A stretch of 64,000 nucleotides of DNA, taken from assembly GCF_020360975.1 (NCBI RefSeq), contig NW_025408680.1:1426001-1490000 (forward strand), given 5' to 3'. The DNA comes from Hirsutella rhossiliensis (lineage: Eukaryota > Ascomycota > Sordariomycetes > Hypocreales > Ophiocordycipitaceae). Positions 1 to 11,039 of this stretch are shown here, piece after piece. Numbering within the stretch: position 1 is the stretch's first letter; every line of letters starts with the position of its first letter. The position numbers and the translations under genes were made by a program. Below the pieces are notes generated by a model. It worked only from the letters and a program-made list of their open reading frames with translations. It had not been told where the DNA came from and did not search any database.

Positions 1-47
1 AAGTTATAGCCTAAGCTTATAACCTATAATAGTTAAAGACTTTTATA
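1..47 (-). repeat. End of a family-B LTR (remnant)
   Basis: These bases match the terminal part of the family-B LTRs that end at 5623, 49115 and 56267. All four copies share the run ending in 'gttaaagactcttata' or a one-base variant, and diverge right after it. The rest of the element lies outside the window. It abuts family-A pol sequence, which suggests B inserted into A, but the other side cannot be seen. Confidence 0.7.
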
Positions 48-2180
48 CTAAGAGAGATATAAATATAATAAGATAAGATTAACTTAGTTAAAGAATAGCT
101 AATATTAAAGAACGTTAAGGATATATAAAGTTTCTTAGGATTTATAAATTACTACTAATAATTTATTAAAGATTTCGGAAAGATTATAGTATTACTATAT
201 AACTTAACGAAAAAGGAAAAAGAATTTATATAGGATAATAAAGCTAATAAAGCTTTTAAATATATTAAAACTATAATTATATAAGAACTAGTCTTAACTA
301 CCTTCGATCTAAAATAATAAATTAAACTTAAAACCGATATATTAAACTTTACTTTAAGAGTATAAATTAGAAAAAAAAAAAGGAAGACTATAACCGCTAT
401 ATTTTATTTTAAGAAGCTATATAGTATAGAACTTAATTACCTTATTTACGATAAGGAATTCCTTATAATTATTTAAGCTTTTAAGGAATTTTAATACTAT
501 CTTCTTAAAAGTAAGTATAAAGTTAAGGTTTATATAGATTATAAAAATATCTTATACTTTATAATAATATAATAGTTAAATAGATAATAGATCTAATAGG
601 CTAAATACTTATTAGAATTCGACTATAAAATAATCTATAAAAAAGGAATAGAAAATAGTTAAGCTAATACTCTTAGTCGATAAAGTAACTATAATATAAG
701 GGCACTTATAGTAAAAGGATAGCTCTTAGAAATTAACGAAAATAGGAACTACTAATAATAATAGCTAAGTATAATATTTAAAGTATAACTTAATAACTCG
801 ACTTACTAAAAGATCCTAAAATAAATAAAAGAATATAAAGTATTAAACGGATATTATATAGAATATTTAGAAGTTTTAATATATAAAAATAAAATCTAGA
901 TACTATTAAAATTATAAGATAAAGTTATATAAGATATATATAAATATTTAATATATAGATACTAAGGAATCTAAAAAATAATAGAACGGATTAAACGATA
1001 ATATAACTTTTTATAGCTTAAGGAAGTAGTATAATAAGTTATTAAAAAATATAAACTTTATATATAAAGTAAAGCTAAATAATATAAGCTATATAGAGAA
1101 TTATAACCGCTATTAATACTAGAGAAACTATAGGATTTAATAGCTTTTAACTATATTATAAAGCTATTACTATTAAAAGAACTTATAACTAATATTAAGT
1201 AAGATAGTATAATTATTATTACTAATAGATTAATAAAGTATAGATACTTCTTACTATATAAAGAAGTAAGTAACGTAAAAGAGCTAGTATATATATTCCT
1301 ATAAATAATTATTAGTAATTATAGACTATTAAACGAGATTATCTTTAATAAAAGAAGTATATTTATAGCTAAGTTTTAGTAAGCTCTTATAGTATAATTA
1401 AGGACGAAATATAAGCTAAGTATAGCTTATTACTTATAAATAGATAGATAAATAAAACGACTTAACTAAACGCTTAAATAATATTTATAATACTATATTA
1501 GTTATAAATAAAACAATTAAGTTAAATAGCTATTAATAGTATAACTAGCTTATAATAGCTTAATTATAGAAAGAACTAAGCTCTTACTAGTATATAATAA
1601 TTATAAATATAACTTAGAAGTATTTAAGGTTACTTAATAAAGACTATAAGTAAAATAAGTAATACTATAAGTAGATTAGCTATAAAAATTATATAAATAG
1701 ATATAATAAGAACTTTAATTCGTTAAAGAATAAATATCTACTTATTATAATTAGAAAAGATTATAGGGACTAATTTTTTAAGAGGGAGATATAGTCTACC
1801 TTATATAACGAAATATTAAAATAAAATAACTAAGTAATAAATTAGATTTTAAGAAACCTAGACCGTTTAAGGTTAAGAAAACTATTTTAAACGTTAACTA
1901 TAAACTTATACTACTAATAATAATATAGATATACTTAATATTTTATATCTTATTATTAGAACTAGCGCTATAAAATACTAAACTATACGAAAAAATCGAA
2001 GTTAACGATAATTAAGAATATAAAATAAAATAAATACTAAATATAAGAAAATAAAGTTAGTAATAAAAATACCCTATTAAATATAAAGGATATAAACTAA
2101 AGGAAAATACTTAGGAGCTACTTAAGTATTTAACCTACTATAGTTTTTTACTCTAATAGTTCTACTAAGCGAACCCTTAC
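48..2180 (+). mobile_element. RIP-inactivated chromovirus A, 3' part of pol (RNase H, integrase, chromodomain)
   Basis: A Ty3/gypsy polyprotein can be read on the + strand if TAA/TAG are taken as former Gln/Trp codons. RNase H lies near 530-690, with a DYKN..YF start and a Leu-Ser-Arg end (the usual DHKN...ALSR). The integrase zinc region is near 930-1090 and the integrase core near 1200-1520. An integrase C-terminal GDxVYL / PFKV segment follows at 1785-1890, and a chromodomain-like stretch (EYK..QIL ... KYKGYK) near 2020-2130. Reverse transcriptase and gag are absent, so this is the 3' part only. CA and TG are absent from positions 1-120. It is clearly non-functional. The same 3' region recurs at 34031-34560. 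Confidence 0.8.
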
Positions 2181-2460
2181 TTAGAAATATAAGGTTATTA
2201 AGAATAATATCTTAGTTTAATACGTTTAAGGCATTAAACGATTAAACCTTACTAATAATAATAGTTTCCTTATTTAATAAATAAACTAATTTATCTTTAA
2301 AAGAATATACTATACTATCTTCTTTATTAATAGCTTATATACCCCGCTAAAATAACTTACTACCTCGGTCCTTTAAGAAACGCTTTTATTTCCTAATCTA
2401 AGCTAAGCGAGCTATTACTTCCTTTAACGCTTCTTTTACTTTCTATTTATCTAAATTAAT
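2150..2460 (-). pseudogene. RIP-damaged antisense reading frame 3' of family-A pol
   Basis: On the - strand a frame of about 100 codons is interrupted only by TAA/TAG. It contains a basic, coiled-coil-like stretch (KEA..EVIARLA.IRK.KRFLKDRG) followed by acidic and serine-rich residues. The 34560-34965 segment of the second A copy has a comparable - strand frame at the same place, ending in a similar SRL.T.V.PK motif. Product not recognised. It may be a hypothetical protein carried by the element. Confidence 0.45.
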
Positions 2461-2735
2461 ATTTTACTATTAACTTATAATATAATAAACTAAAAAAGAA
2501 GGAATATTAGTAAAAAGAATAATATAGAAGGAAAGGGATAAAACGAATAAGTAAACGCTATATTATAACTATTATAAGAATAGCTTATAGAGGTATATTT
2601 AAAATACCGATTAAAACGCTCGCTAACCTTATAGGTTAGGCCTAACTAAAAATAATAGGAGTAAGGTATAATTTTAATACTATAGATCTCGGTCTAAGAT
2701 ACTAGCTTTAATTATTAACGCGATTTATTAGAATA

Positions 2736-2870
2736 ATAAGAACGGGATTTTTAAATATAACTAGATATACTATTAGTAGTATATCCTAAAAGGATAAAAG
2801 AATAAGGAATAATATACTTATATATAACGCGATAAAGGTATATTTATATATAGCGGCTAAGGTAGTAAGT
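2736..2870 (+). repeat. Terminal segment shared by both family-A copies
   Basis: About 130 bases match 35192-35310 closely (shared 'tatataactagatatacta' and 'tatataacgcgataa' runs), although the 500-600 bases before them differ between the copies. It probably marks the 3' end or LTR part of family A. No target-site duplication could be assigned. Confidence 0.5.
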
Positions 2871-3655
2871 CTTAAGGGTAAGACTAAAAGGAGGGGAGGT
2901 ATCTTACTACGACTATAGTCTAGTAAACCGCGAGGACTAGTATATATTATAAGGGTATATAACGTAGGAAATAAGGAATATTAAATAGACCGATAGGCTA
3001 ATTAAGTTTAAAGCGATAGGTTACTCTAGCGCTTTAACGCTTTATAGCTAGGATCGTAAGATCGCTTTAGCGCTCTAGCGCTCCTAAGCTATAGGATTAC
3101 CTAGTGCTCTCGGCGATCTAGGGAAGCTCTTAAGATATATAAGGAAGGAATAGAATACTCCTTTAAATAAATAGCTCGATAGCTTTTAATATTATAATTA
3201 TTATAATCTCTATTATAATCTTATCTTTAATTCCGATTACTTAATTACCTAGTTATAGTCTATAGTCTATAACCTCTTACTTATTACTAACGTAATATAC
3301 TTATTATTACTTAGACTACGCTTTATTATATCTATTAATATAAGCCCCTTAATAGGTTTATCCCTTAAGAATAATACTAGTCGTTATACTAAGCTAGGTC
3401 TTATTAGTAAAAGGTATATACTCTTAGTTAGTTAAGGTAAGAAAGAGTTTTCTACTTATATAAAAGAAAACCTCGCTTAATTTATAAGCTTTAGTAGTAT
3501 ATTATATACTTACTAATAGCTACGTAAGGCTATACTTAAGTAAGCGTAATACGCTATTTACTAAGGTTTTAAGCGTATACCTTTTCTATATTTTAAGCTT
3601 AGTTTTAAAAGGTTAGCTAAGAATATATTAAAAAGATAAATAATACTTTATAGTA
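2871..3655. other. RIP-altered sequence, unassigned; possible LTR
   Basis: AT-rich, CA/TG-poor sequence without a readable frame that I can assign. A purine run (aggaggggaggta, about 2899-2911) followed by TATCTTACTACG could be a polypurine tract plus LTR start. A TATATAAGG box lies near 3136. No second copy in the window supports this. Confidence 0.3.
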
Positions 3656-5433
3656 GCTTAAATAGTATAAGTAGTTCCTACCCTTTCTTATTAATATAGA
3701 GTATAACCTTATAGTTTACCCTTAGCTTATATAAGTTAAGCTTATTTACTTCCTAGGACTTAAATAGTACTAAAAGGTTATAAAAGCTCTTTAGTATTTA
3801 CTATAATAGCTTAGAAGGCGAATTTAGCTTCTTTAGTTAAAGGGCCTTATTAATATTTACTAAGCTAACTATATAAGCCGCTATATTAGCTACTACTTAA
3901 CCTTCCTCTTACTTTAACTATTATATAGTTCTTATAAAAATAAAGGTAAGGACCTCTTATATTAAGTATAAAGCTTATACGCTTAGTTTTATACTTATAA
4001 AACTATTATTATAACGGACCTACTATTATATAAGCTTAAACTATAGCTTCTTTTAATATAGAATTAAATATAACTCTATATATAATAACTAAGGTTTCCT
4101 AAGAATTAAGGGAAACTTTAGTTAAGAGATTATATAAGCTATAATAAGCTTATAGATCTTATAAAGAGAGATATAAAAAGTATATATAAAATATATAAAG
4201 GTAAATATAAAAGTAAAGGGTTAGATAGGTAGGATAATAATATTTAATTTACTTTAAAGCTACTCTTTTTCCTTTAAGCTAAGGGGAGTAGAGTCCTTTT
4301 TATTATCTAAGGTAAGGAGTAGTTTTATCTTTACTACCTAAACCGCTATAAGCTACTTAGTAAAAAGGAAGGGGCACTTTAATATAAAGTATATAAATAC
4401 GCTATAATATAAGTAAAGGCTATTAGCTTTTCTTTTTTTAATTTCTTTACTTATTACTTACTTCGATTACTACTTAAAGTATAAGGTAGTATAAGGGGTA
4501 GTTAATAGTATCTTCTTACTATATTTAGCTTAGTTTATATAAGTAGCTAATATTAAGGTATCCTTATTAATATCTATAGCTAGCTATTTATCTTATAAAG
4601 GGGTAGTAATCTTATCGCTACTATATAGTATATACTTATAAAGCTTTTAAAAATATAGTATTTATTTATAGCCTTATACTACCTTTACTAATTAGCTTAT
4701 ATACTTACTATAGTTAGTAAGTATAATTATAAGGATAAGTAGCTCTTATAAAGCTAATATAATAAAATTCTATAACTATATAAGCTTTACGCTATCTTTT
4801 TATATTCTAGTCTTTATTACTTATAAAAGCGTTTCTTTAAAATTAAAAAAGAAGTCGCTAAATATCTATCTATCTCTTTACTTAAGGGTTTATAGCTTAT
4901 CTTATACTTTCTCCCGCTCTTATATATTACCGAATATATATATAAGGTATTAAAAGAAGTCCTATAGGTCGCGTCTACCCCTAAGGCTACCCTTATCTTA
5001 GAACCTAAAGATCTACTATATTTAAGGCTCTAGTAGTATATAAAGGAGTAAATATAATATTATATCGTAATAGCTATTTAGGCCCTATTTCTTATTAGTT
5101 ATAAACTTTATCTATAGCTAGCTAAGGAAGAAGTAAAAAGACTCTAGTTTACTATCTTAAGTCGGCTAAAGGAGCGGCTTTTACGCTAGTAGTATCGCCG
5201 CTATAACTAGCGTTACGGAGGTCGTAGGGGTTAACGCCAGTCTCGTAGACGGCTCCCTTAGTATAGCGAGAACCTCGTCCTTCTAGCTAGCCGTCGCGAT
5301 TTTAATCGCTTCTAAGATAGCTATAATACTACCTATCCGTCTAGGAGGGGGGGGGGGCGCTGATTACTTCCTCGAGGAAGTAGCGCCCTCTCTAGAGAGA
5401 TATCTATTAGATCTATTAGTTAATAGCTTATAC
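3656..5433 (-). mobile_element. Truncated family-B chromovirus: gag region behind its LTR
   Basis: This stretch is collinear with 54115-56081 of the complete family-B element and in the same - orientation, so it is B gag plus leader. It stops near 3656, where similarity to the B element ends. The copy is less GC-poor near 5160-5340 but still nearly free of CA/TG, as expected for RIP. Confidence 0.7.
5347..5357 (+). repeat. Run of 11 G
   Basis: Eleven consecutive G inside RIP-altered DNA of the B remnant. The equivalent place in the complete B copy (near 56007) has only a short G run, so the tract expanded in this copy. A long C run has no CpA and is not a RIP target. Confidence 0.8.
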
Positions 5434-5623
5434 TATTACGGAGTAAGTAGAGGCGTATACGTAGGTGCCGTCTATAGGATAATATTAATAAGCTATATAG
5501 AGCTCTTCTATGCGCGGCTGGCCTATATATATATATATATATAGGATTCGGCCCTCCGTACGTAACTATATAGCTTAGGCCGTAGCCTAAGCCTATAACC
5601 TATAATAGTTAAAGACTCTTATA
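5434..5623 (-). repeat. Family-B LTR at the left edge of the gene island
   Basis: 190 bases matching the 186-base LTRs at 48930-49115 and 56082-56267. The length difference lies in the internal TA run (5527-5542). Read on the - strand it starts TATAAGAGTC (TG of the LTR end changed to TA) and ends ...CGTAATA. Directly after 5623 the composition switches to normal GC-rich DNA within a few dozen bases. The partner end is missing, so no target duplication can be compared. Confidence 0.8.
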
Positions 5624-5789
5624 GGGAGGAACTAATAGAACCTTTTGTTACTACGTTCCTTAAGGCACTTAATCTCTATTCTTTGGTTATTTAAGTCTTA
5701 GATAAATAGATGTTCCCCGCAGAAGCCGAGAATCGGGCGGTTTATCTTAAGATAATGTCGTCGTCGACGGGGACGTCTGTCCAGTGTCT

Positions 5790-6440
5790 GGTTTAAAGTC
5801 TATACAGGCGATCATCGCATAACTTTCTTCGCCACGGACCAGCTATTAAGAGAGGAGTCTCCTTAGAGTTGGTTCTTTTTTTACGGCGAAGATGGCTGAG
5901 ATGAAGGAACTTTACTTGCTTGGTTAGCATCAGAGCCTCAAGCGGTTGCGGATCATGTATGCCGTCTCGTAAGTCGGAATTTAAGAAAGTTTGGAAATGC
6001 CCGACATGCCTTGAAAGCGGCTCCAAGCTCGCCATCGTGACGCTTAGAGGGAGAAAAGCCGGAGGAGCTGTCGGGTGACAAGCCGTCAACTCAAGCTCGA
6101 GCCCAGACATGGTCGAAGCGAGACGGCCGTGCAAAGGTCCGACGGTCTCAGCATACCCAGAACTTTGCCATCAACGGCAGAAAAGAGCCGAGCCGGACCA
6201 CGAGCGGCCATCAGCCTTTGCAAGACTGCGAGGGCCTCCACAGCTGTGGCGGTTCTGAGCTGATGGAAAATATCGCCGAGGCTCCGAAGCTCGTCGTTAA
6301 CGCTTCCGCTTTTCGTGGCCTCGTACACGCAACGCAGGCAGTGCCGCGTCAGATGCACGGCGCACAGCTGGGCTGTCTTTCATCGCACTTCAAGGCCATC
6401 AAAATCAGACATACTTGCGTCCGTGTAATATTGGCGATGG
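5790..6440 (-). pseudogene. Broken Zn2Cys6 transcription factor gene
   Basis: Read on the - strand, 6390-6355 encodes KCDERQPSCAPC. An in-frame TGA lies two codons after its last Cys, and a further Cys then completes C-X6-C-X2-C-X6-C, the second half of a Zn2Cys6 cluster. The usual CVYEA continuation follows only after a 5-base tandem duplication (TGCGT TGCGT near 6327-6336), which shifts the frame. The next part (to about 6090) reads as the linker of such regulators (ELRSLGDIFHQLRTA). After another frame change a segment (ELELTACHPTAPPAF) resembles the region before the regulatory domain. The first two cysteines and most of the C-terminus are not found. Family assignment rests on the motif spacing. 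Confidence 0.6.
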
Positions 6441-7766
6441 GATCCAATGGCGCGATATGGCATCTACATAGATGAAGCGGGAGTAGCGCTTACACGAGTG
6501 GTCTTAACGCGACATGTCGCAGACGCCTGTGTGTTGAGTGACCTGGGGCGAACAACGTCCTTGGCTTTGTGGCTGGGCTTCAGTGTGCATGTGTCTCCTG
6601 AAGCTGGACCTACATATTATGGAGGCGGTAGGGGACGGCAGTGTCTGGATCCGGAAGGCTGACTTTTGAGGTCATCGATGGCATCGGGCATCATTTCATC
6701 CTGCGTCACGGCACATTAAGTTGAACATGAGTTCACGACACCTGGGGTGGGCGTGCTATGCGAACATAAGGCTATGCAGAAGCTTATGCCAAACTCTCAG
6801 CCCCTATCACGTGTCCGTCTTCCGGCCTGGACCCGATATATATACATATTGGGCCCGGTCTGCGCTCGAGGTGTCGGGCAGGGCAGAAGGCAGTTATTCA
6901 AGCATGAAAGGTATCGCGCTGAATGGAATATGAAAGGGTTTGTGTGAGCGCTGCGGACATTGGGAAGGGACATGCCCTGAATTCGCCAATGGCGTTGACT
7001 ACGATCCTTAAGACGTTGGCTCAACTGTCTGATGGATCACGTAGTCATCGCCAAAGCGACGCATGGCCCGAATCAAGGCTGTTTTCTCGTTTAAATGCGG
7101 TCGACATTTCTCCGTGCCGTCTCATCAACCGGCCTCTGAGATGGGCAGTTGGACGAGTGAGACCAGTCATGCACCGAACATGAGCAGCCCCAGAGTTGGG
7201 ATTAGGGGACTGATATTCACGTCAAGCCTTTCAGTATCGATATGCGCTCAATGAGATGCATCAAGCAAACCTGCCAGGTGCTAAAATATTGCCGTCATAG
7301 TACTTACCCCTGGACGTGCCCGTCTTGAGTTTATGACGTCGATTCGGCCACAGATCGGTCCCGAAGCACGAGCAAGACCCCTGTTTCAATATCCAGGGGT
7401 TTTGCGCCCGAAGGGTGTCTCGGAACTCGGAGGCCAGCAGTTTCCTAGCGCAGTGTCGGCATCGGCGTCGAAATTGCGAGTCCGCTCCGGTAGAAGAAGA
7501 TGGCGCAGCAATGAGCCGTCGGGGCTTGAAGCATTGCTGCAGCACCGCGCTTACACTCGACTACGACGAACCCCACCTTGGATCCTTCGAGTCTCGATTT
7601 TGAGGCCCAGGGAGACGAGAGCCAGTCTTATTTCTGGGCCTCCTTGCCTTTGTTGCGCGTCCCCGGGGCCAGCCTTGGAGCTCACCCTGAGCGAAGACAT
7701 CACAATTCCTCGACCGAGCTCTATAGATGCCCACCCGGTGGCGAAGCAGGACAGAAAGAAAGAAAC
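6441..7766. other. Intergenic DNA without a convincing gene
   Basis: Normal composition, with CA and TG present. Only short overlapping frames on both strands, none with a recognisable domain. The last few hundred bases must hold the promoter and 5' leader of the monooxygenase gene. An upstream in-frame extension of that gene to 7578 exists but lacks family similarity. Confidence 0.6.
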
Positions 7767-9068
7767 ATGGCCCCTCTGCGGATTCTCATCTCTGGCGGCG
7801 GCATCGCAGGCCCCGCGCTCGCCTTCTGGATGGCGCGCCTGGGCCACGCATGCACCGTGCTCGAACGCTTCCCCCAGCTCCGGGCCAGCGGGCAGCAAAT
7901 CGACATTCGCGAGCAAGGCGTCGACACGGCCCGGCGCATGGGGCTGCTCGAGACCATCCGCAGCCACGCCGTCGACGAGGAGGGCCTGCAGTTTGTCGAC
8001 GACAGGGGCTGGCGAAGGGCCCTCTTCCCACGAACGGAAGCCGGCTCCGGCAACCAGGGCTTCTCGAGCGAGTTTGAGATTATGCGCGGCGACCTGTGCC
8101 GGGTCCTTGCCGGGGCGGCGCCGGCGGCGAATAAGCCAGACTACCGGTTTGGGCTTTCGGTAGATGGCTTCGACAACGAGCGTGGCGGTGTCAGGGTCAA
8201 GCTCTCAGACGGGAGCGTCGAGCGGTACGATATGCTTGTCGGCGCCGACGGGCAGGGCTCGAGGATCCGCAAGATGATGCTAAAGGATGGCGACGGTGGC
8301 AAGGACCTGTCGAGGAGCCTGGGCGTCTACGTTGCCTACTACTCGCTGCCACGGACGCCGCAGGACCCCAGTCTCGGGACCATGTACCACGCCACGGGCA
8401 GGCGTCTGCTGGCCACGCGCTGGCACTCACCGCAGCGCGGGCAGGGCTACCTGGCGACCATGGCGCACGGCGAGGAGATGGAGCGGGCGCTCAAGCAGGA
8501 TGTGGGCACGCAAAAGGACGTGTTTGCGCGCGTCTTTGGCGACGCGGGATGGCAGGCGGCGCGGCTCGTCGACGAGATGCGCCGGGCCGACGACTTTTAC
8601 GCGCAGACGATTGTGCAGATCAAGTGCCGCCCGTGGTCCAGGGGCAGAGTCGTCCTGCTGGGCGACGCGGGATACTGTCCGTCGCCGCTGACGGGCATGG
8701 GGACGAGTGCGGCCCTCATCGGCGCCTACGTCCTTGCCGGCGAGCTGTCTAAGAGGGGGATCAGCAGCTCCTCACCAAGTGGACAAGGCCAAGAAGACGC
8801 CGTGGCCTCGGCCTTGGCCGCCTACGAGGAGGTGCTGCGGCCCTTTGTCGAGGAGATACAGCAGCTGCCTCGCGGTTTGCCGCGCCTCGTCTACCCCGAG
8901 ACGGCGGTGGGCGTGTGGATTCTGCGCTCCGTCCTCGGCCTGATGTCGACGCTCAAGCTCAACCGGCTCTTTGAGTCGAGTCTCATGCAGCGCAACGGGT
9001 GGAAGTTGCCCGACTACCCACAGTTAAGGGGCTCAGAGCCTCAGACCAGACGGTTGTTGACTGAGTGA
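7767..9068 (+). CDS. FAD-dependent monooxygenase (PHBH/UbiH-like flavoprotein)
   Basis: Single-exon gene, 433 residues. The start at 7767 is chosen because the Rossmann fold begins right there (MAPLRILISGGGIAG). The frame stays open to 7578, but that extension is not protein-like for the family. Motifs in order: dinucleotide-binding GGGIAG at residues 10-15; the DG-type motif GADGQGSRIR near 157-166; the FAD-ribityl GD motif LLGDAGYCPSPLTGMG near 297-312. This order is diagnostic of class A flavin monooxygenases, which hydroxylate or epoxidise small organic substrates using NAD(P)H and O2. No signal peptide or clear membrane anchor is seen, so cytosolic action is likely. The substrate cannot be told. 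The neighbours are not a biosynthetic cluster, so a role in aromatic or xenobiotic turnover is as likely as secondary metabolism. Confidence 0.88.
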   Translation: MAPLRILISGGGIAGPALAFWMARLGHACTVLERFPQLRASGQQIDIREQGVDTARRMGLLETIRSHAVDEEGLQFVDDRGWRRALFPRTEAGSGNQGFSSEFEIMRGDLCRVLAGAAPAANKPDYRFGLSVDGFDNERGGVRVKLSDGSVERYDMLVGADGQGSRIRKMMLKDGDGGKDLSRSLGVYVAYYSLPRTPQDPSLGTMYHATGRRLLATRWHSPQRGQGYLATMAHGEEMERALKQDVGTQKDVFARVFGDAGWQAARLVDEMRRADDFYAQTIVQIKCRPWSRGRVVLLGDAGYCPSPLTGMGTSAALIGAYVLAGELSKRGISSSSPSGQGQEDAVASALAAYEEVLRPFVEEIQQLPRGLPRLVYPETAVGVWILRSVLGLMSTLKLNRLFESSLMQRNGWKLPDYPQLRGSEPQTRRLLTE

Positions 9069-9842
9069 ATGGAGTCACGACAAGGATCACTCTCCAGCGC
9101 TGTGAATGAAGAGAAGCCCTTTGAATTATTCACGGAGCTTTGAGCGTGAATTGACTGCGAAATATCTTGCCATGGCTGAGTTGCCGACTTGTCTCGGACC
9201 AACAGCTGGTGACAGGCTGACAGCAAGGGCTGACCTTTGCCTTGGTGAGGCCATGAACCGAGGAATTCCAATTAATGCTCTCAGCCAACTTCGTACAAGA
9301 CTCGGGAAATAGCCCGTGGCCATCAAACTATCGGTAAGATGGTTGCAGACAGCCGCATTAAATTGCCTTCCCCGTTCATCAATCCCCATCCATGCCGCTC
9401 CCGGCCGGCCAACCTCTTGACCAATAGCCTTGACACGAGGACTGACGCTTGCAATCACCGCCTAGCCATAACAAGTCTTAGCACAGTCCGCCAAGCCTGT
9501 AATCATTTGTGTTGTACGATATCGGTCGGCTTGGCACTAACACAGCCCGGCTCGCGTGCAACGACTTCCAACGGCTGCGTCTTGGCTCGTAGCTTGTCAT
9601 CCCCGGCTCGCCATAATCGCATCCCTGTCGTATCAGGCAATTACCCGTCAACTTTATCCAGTTTAAGATTTGGAGCCGGGTCCGCCGCGGCTACCTGAGG
9701 CCCGGGACCCCCGGCCTGCCCCCCGGCCCGTATGTTTTCTTCGACTTGATAACAAGAAGAAAGGGCGTGAAGACTTCTCCCGTAAGCCCTGGTCCGAGTC
9801 GAGTCTGTAAGCTCCAGGCATAGGCTCCAGGCATAGGCGAGC
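9069..9842. other. Intergenic region upstream of the GH105 gene
   Basis: No gene seen. It holds the 3' end of the monooxygenase unit and the promoter of the hydrolase. A perfect 13-base tandem duplication (gctccaggcatag at 9811-9823 and 9824-9836) lies just 6 bases before the hydrolase ATG, in its presumed 5' leader. Confidence 0.6.
9811..9836 (+). repeat. 13-base tandem duplication before a start codon
   Basis: Two perfect copies of gctccaggcatag end 6 bases before the ATG at 9843. This is probably a recent slippage duplication in the leader. Confidence 0.85.
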
Positions 9843-11039
9843 ATGCGTCCCTCAGCAGCACTTCTCACGGCGGCCGCCCTGTTCGGCGGCATCGCCACGT
9901 CCGAGGTGCCCTACTCGCGCCGCATGCTGGACAGCATCAAGCAGCGCCAGCAGGGCATCGTCTCCTCGGGCGCCGTCACGAGTACCCTCGAGAGCGGGCT
10001 CCTGGCGCAGGCCATCGAGGCCGTCCTGGCCCAGCATCCCGACGCCCAGCACCCCGACGTCCGGCGCAGCGACGAGGCCTTCCTCGCCGCCGTGCTCGAC
10101 GGCACCGCGAGGCCCTTTGCCCACAACGCAACCTGGGCCGCCACCCAGCCGCTCGACCGCTTCTCCCTCGCCCGGTCCATCGAGCAGGCCGCGGCCGCCG
10201 GCGTCGCCGTCTCCGACTCGGCGCGCGCCGCCTACACGGCCATCAACGACTCGCTCGCCCTGCAGGTCCGCAACCCGGACGGCGGCCTGTGGTACTACGT
10301 CTACCCGCACTGGAGCTATCTCGACGGCATGTTCTCGCTGCTGCCCTTCATGGCCAAGGCCCCGCGGCGCAACGAGACCGACATGGAACTGCAAATCGCC
10401 CTGCTGCAGGCGCACTGCCGCACCGCCACCAACGACTCCCTCCTCGTCCACGGCTACGACTGGTCCCGCACCGCCGTCTGGGCCGATCCCGTCACCGGAG
10501 CCAGCCCCTATGTCTGGGGCCGCTCGCTGGGCTGGTTCCTCGCCGCCATGGTCGAGACATACCATCTCCTGGCCTGCCCCGACGATGCGTCGGGAAAGCT
10601 CTGCACCCGCATCCACCACCTCGCCAACGGCATCTCGAAGTCGCTCGTCGACTACGCCGATGCCGCCTCCGGTGCCTGGTGGCAGCTCACGGCCCTGGGC
10701 GGGAGCCCCGGCAACTACCTCGAAAGCTCCAGCACCGCCCTCTTCATCTTCTCCTTGCTCAAGGGCCGCCGCATCGGCCTCCTCTCCGCCGCCGGGCCCG
10801 ACTACAGCAAGGTCGCGCTGCGGGCCTACGACTACACCGTCGGCAACTTTGTCACCGACGTGGGATGCGCCAACGGCACCATTGGCTTCGACAAGACGGT
10901 GGCTGTCAACAGCCTCAACTCGACCGCGTCTTACGACTACTACATCAACCGGCCGATTATACCCAACAGCCTGCTCGGAGAGGGAGCCTTTATCCTGGCT
11001 TCTCTCGAGGTGGAGAGGCTTCACGGCGCGGCCTGTTAA
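9843..11039 (+). CDS. Secreted glycoside hydrolase family 105 (unsaturated rhamnogalacturonyl hydrolase-like)
   Basis: Single exon, 398 residues. Residues 1-20 (basic Arg, then an Ala/Leu-rich core ending in a small residue) look like a secretory signal peptide, and several N-x-S/T sites fit a secreted protein. The body has GH88/GH105 (alpha/alpha)6-barrel signatures: HWSYLDGMFSLLPFMA near 155-170, WGRSLGWFLAAMVETY near 225-240, GNYLESSSTALFIFSLLKG near 290-308, and a closing YYINRPIIPNSLLGEGAF. In this family the Asp of the LDG segment is the expected catalytic general acid/base; I infer that from the family and did not align it. Such enzymes remove the unsaturated uronyl residue that pectate or rhamnogalacturonan lyases leave, so the protein probably helps use plant pectin. 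It is convergent with the ERG6 gene. Confidence 0.85.
   Translation: MRPSAALLTAAALFGGIATSEVPYSRRMLDSIKQRQQGIVSSGAVTSTLESGLLAQAIEAVLAQHPDAQHPDVRRSDEAFLAAVLDGTARPFAHNATWAATQPLDRFSLARSIEQAAAAGVAVSDSARAAYTAINDSLALQVRNPDGGLWYYVYPHWSYLDGMFSLLPFMAKAPRRNETDMELQIALLQAHCRTATNDSLLVHGYDWSRTAVWADPVTGASPYVWGRSLGWFLAAMVETYHLLACPDDASGKLCTRIHHLANGISKSLVDYADAASGAWWQLTALGGSPGNYLESSSTALFIFSLLKGRRIGLLSAAGPDYSKVALRAYDYTVGNFVTDVGCANGTIGFDKTVAVNSLNSTASYDYYINRPIIPNSLLGEGAFILASLEVERLHGAAC

Noticed and set aside
1780..1800. Purine run AAGAGGGAGA followed by TATAGTCT, read as polypurine tract plus LTR start in family A
   Set aside because: The same bases read in frame as the integrase C-terminal GDxVYL segment, followed by the PFKV and chromodomain blocks, so this is coding sequence and not an element end.
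6086..6358. A 90-codon - strand frame starting MHLTRHCLRC considered as an independent small gene
   Set aside because: Its useful part (CVYEA...) continues the Zn2Cys6 motif found in another frame just upstream, so it is a piece of the pseudogene.
7261..7545. 94-codon - strand frame before the monooxygenase gene
   Set aside because: Cys/Arg-rich with no recognisable motif and overlaps the presumed promoter; not supported as a gene.
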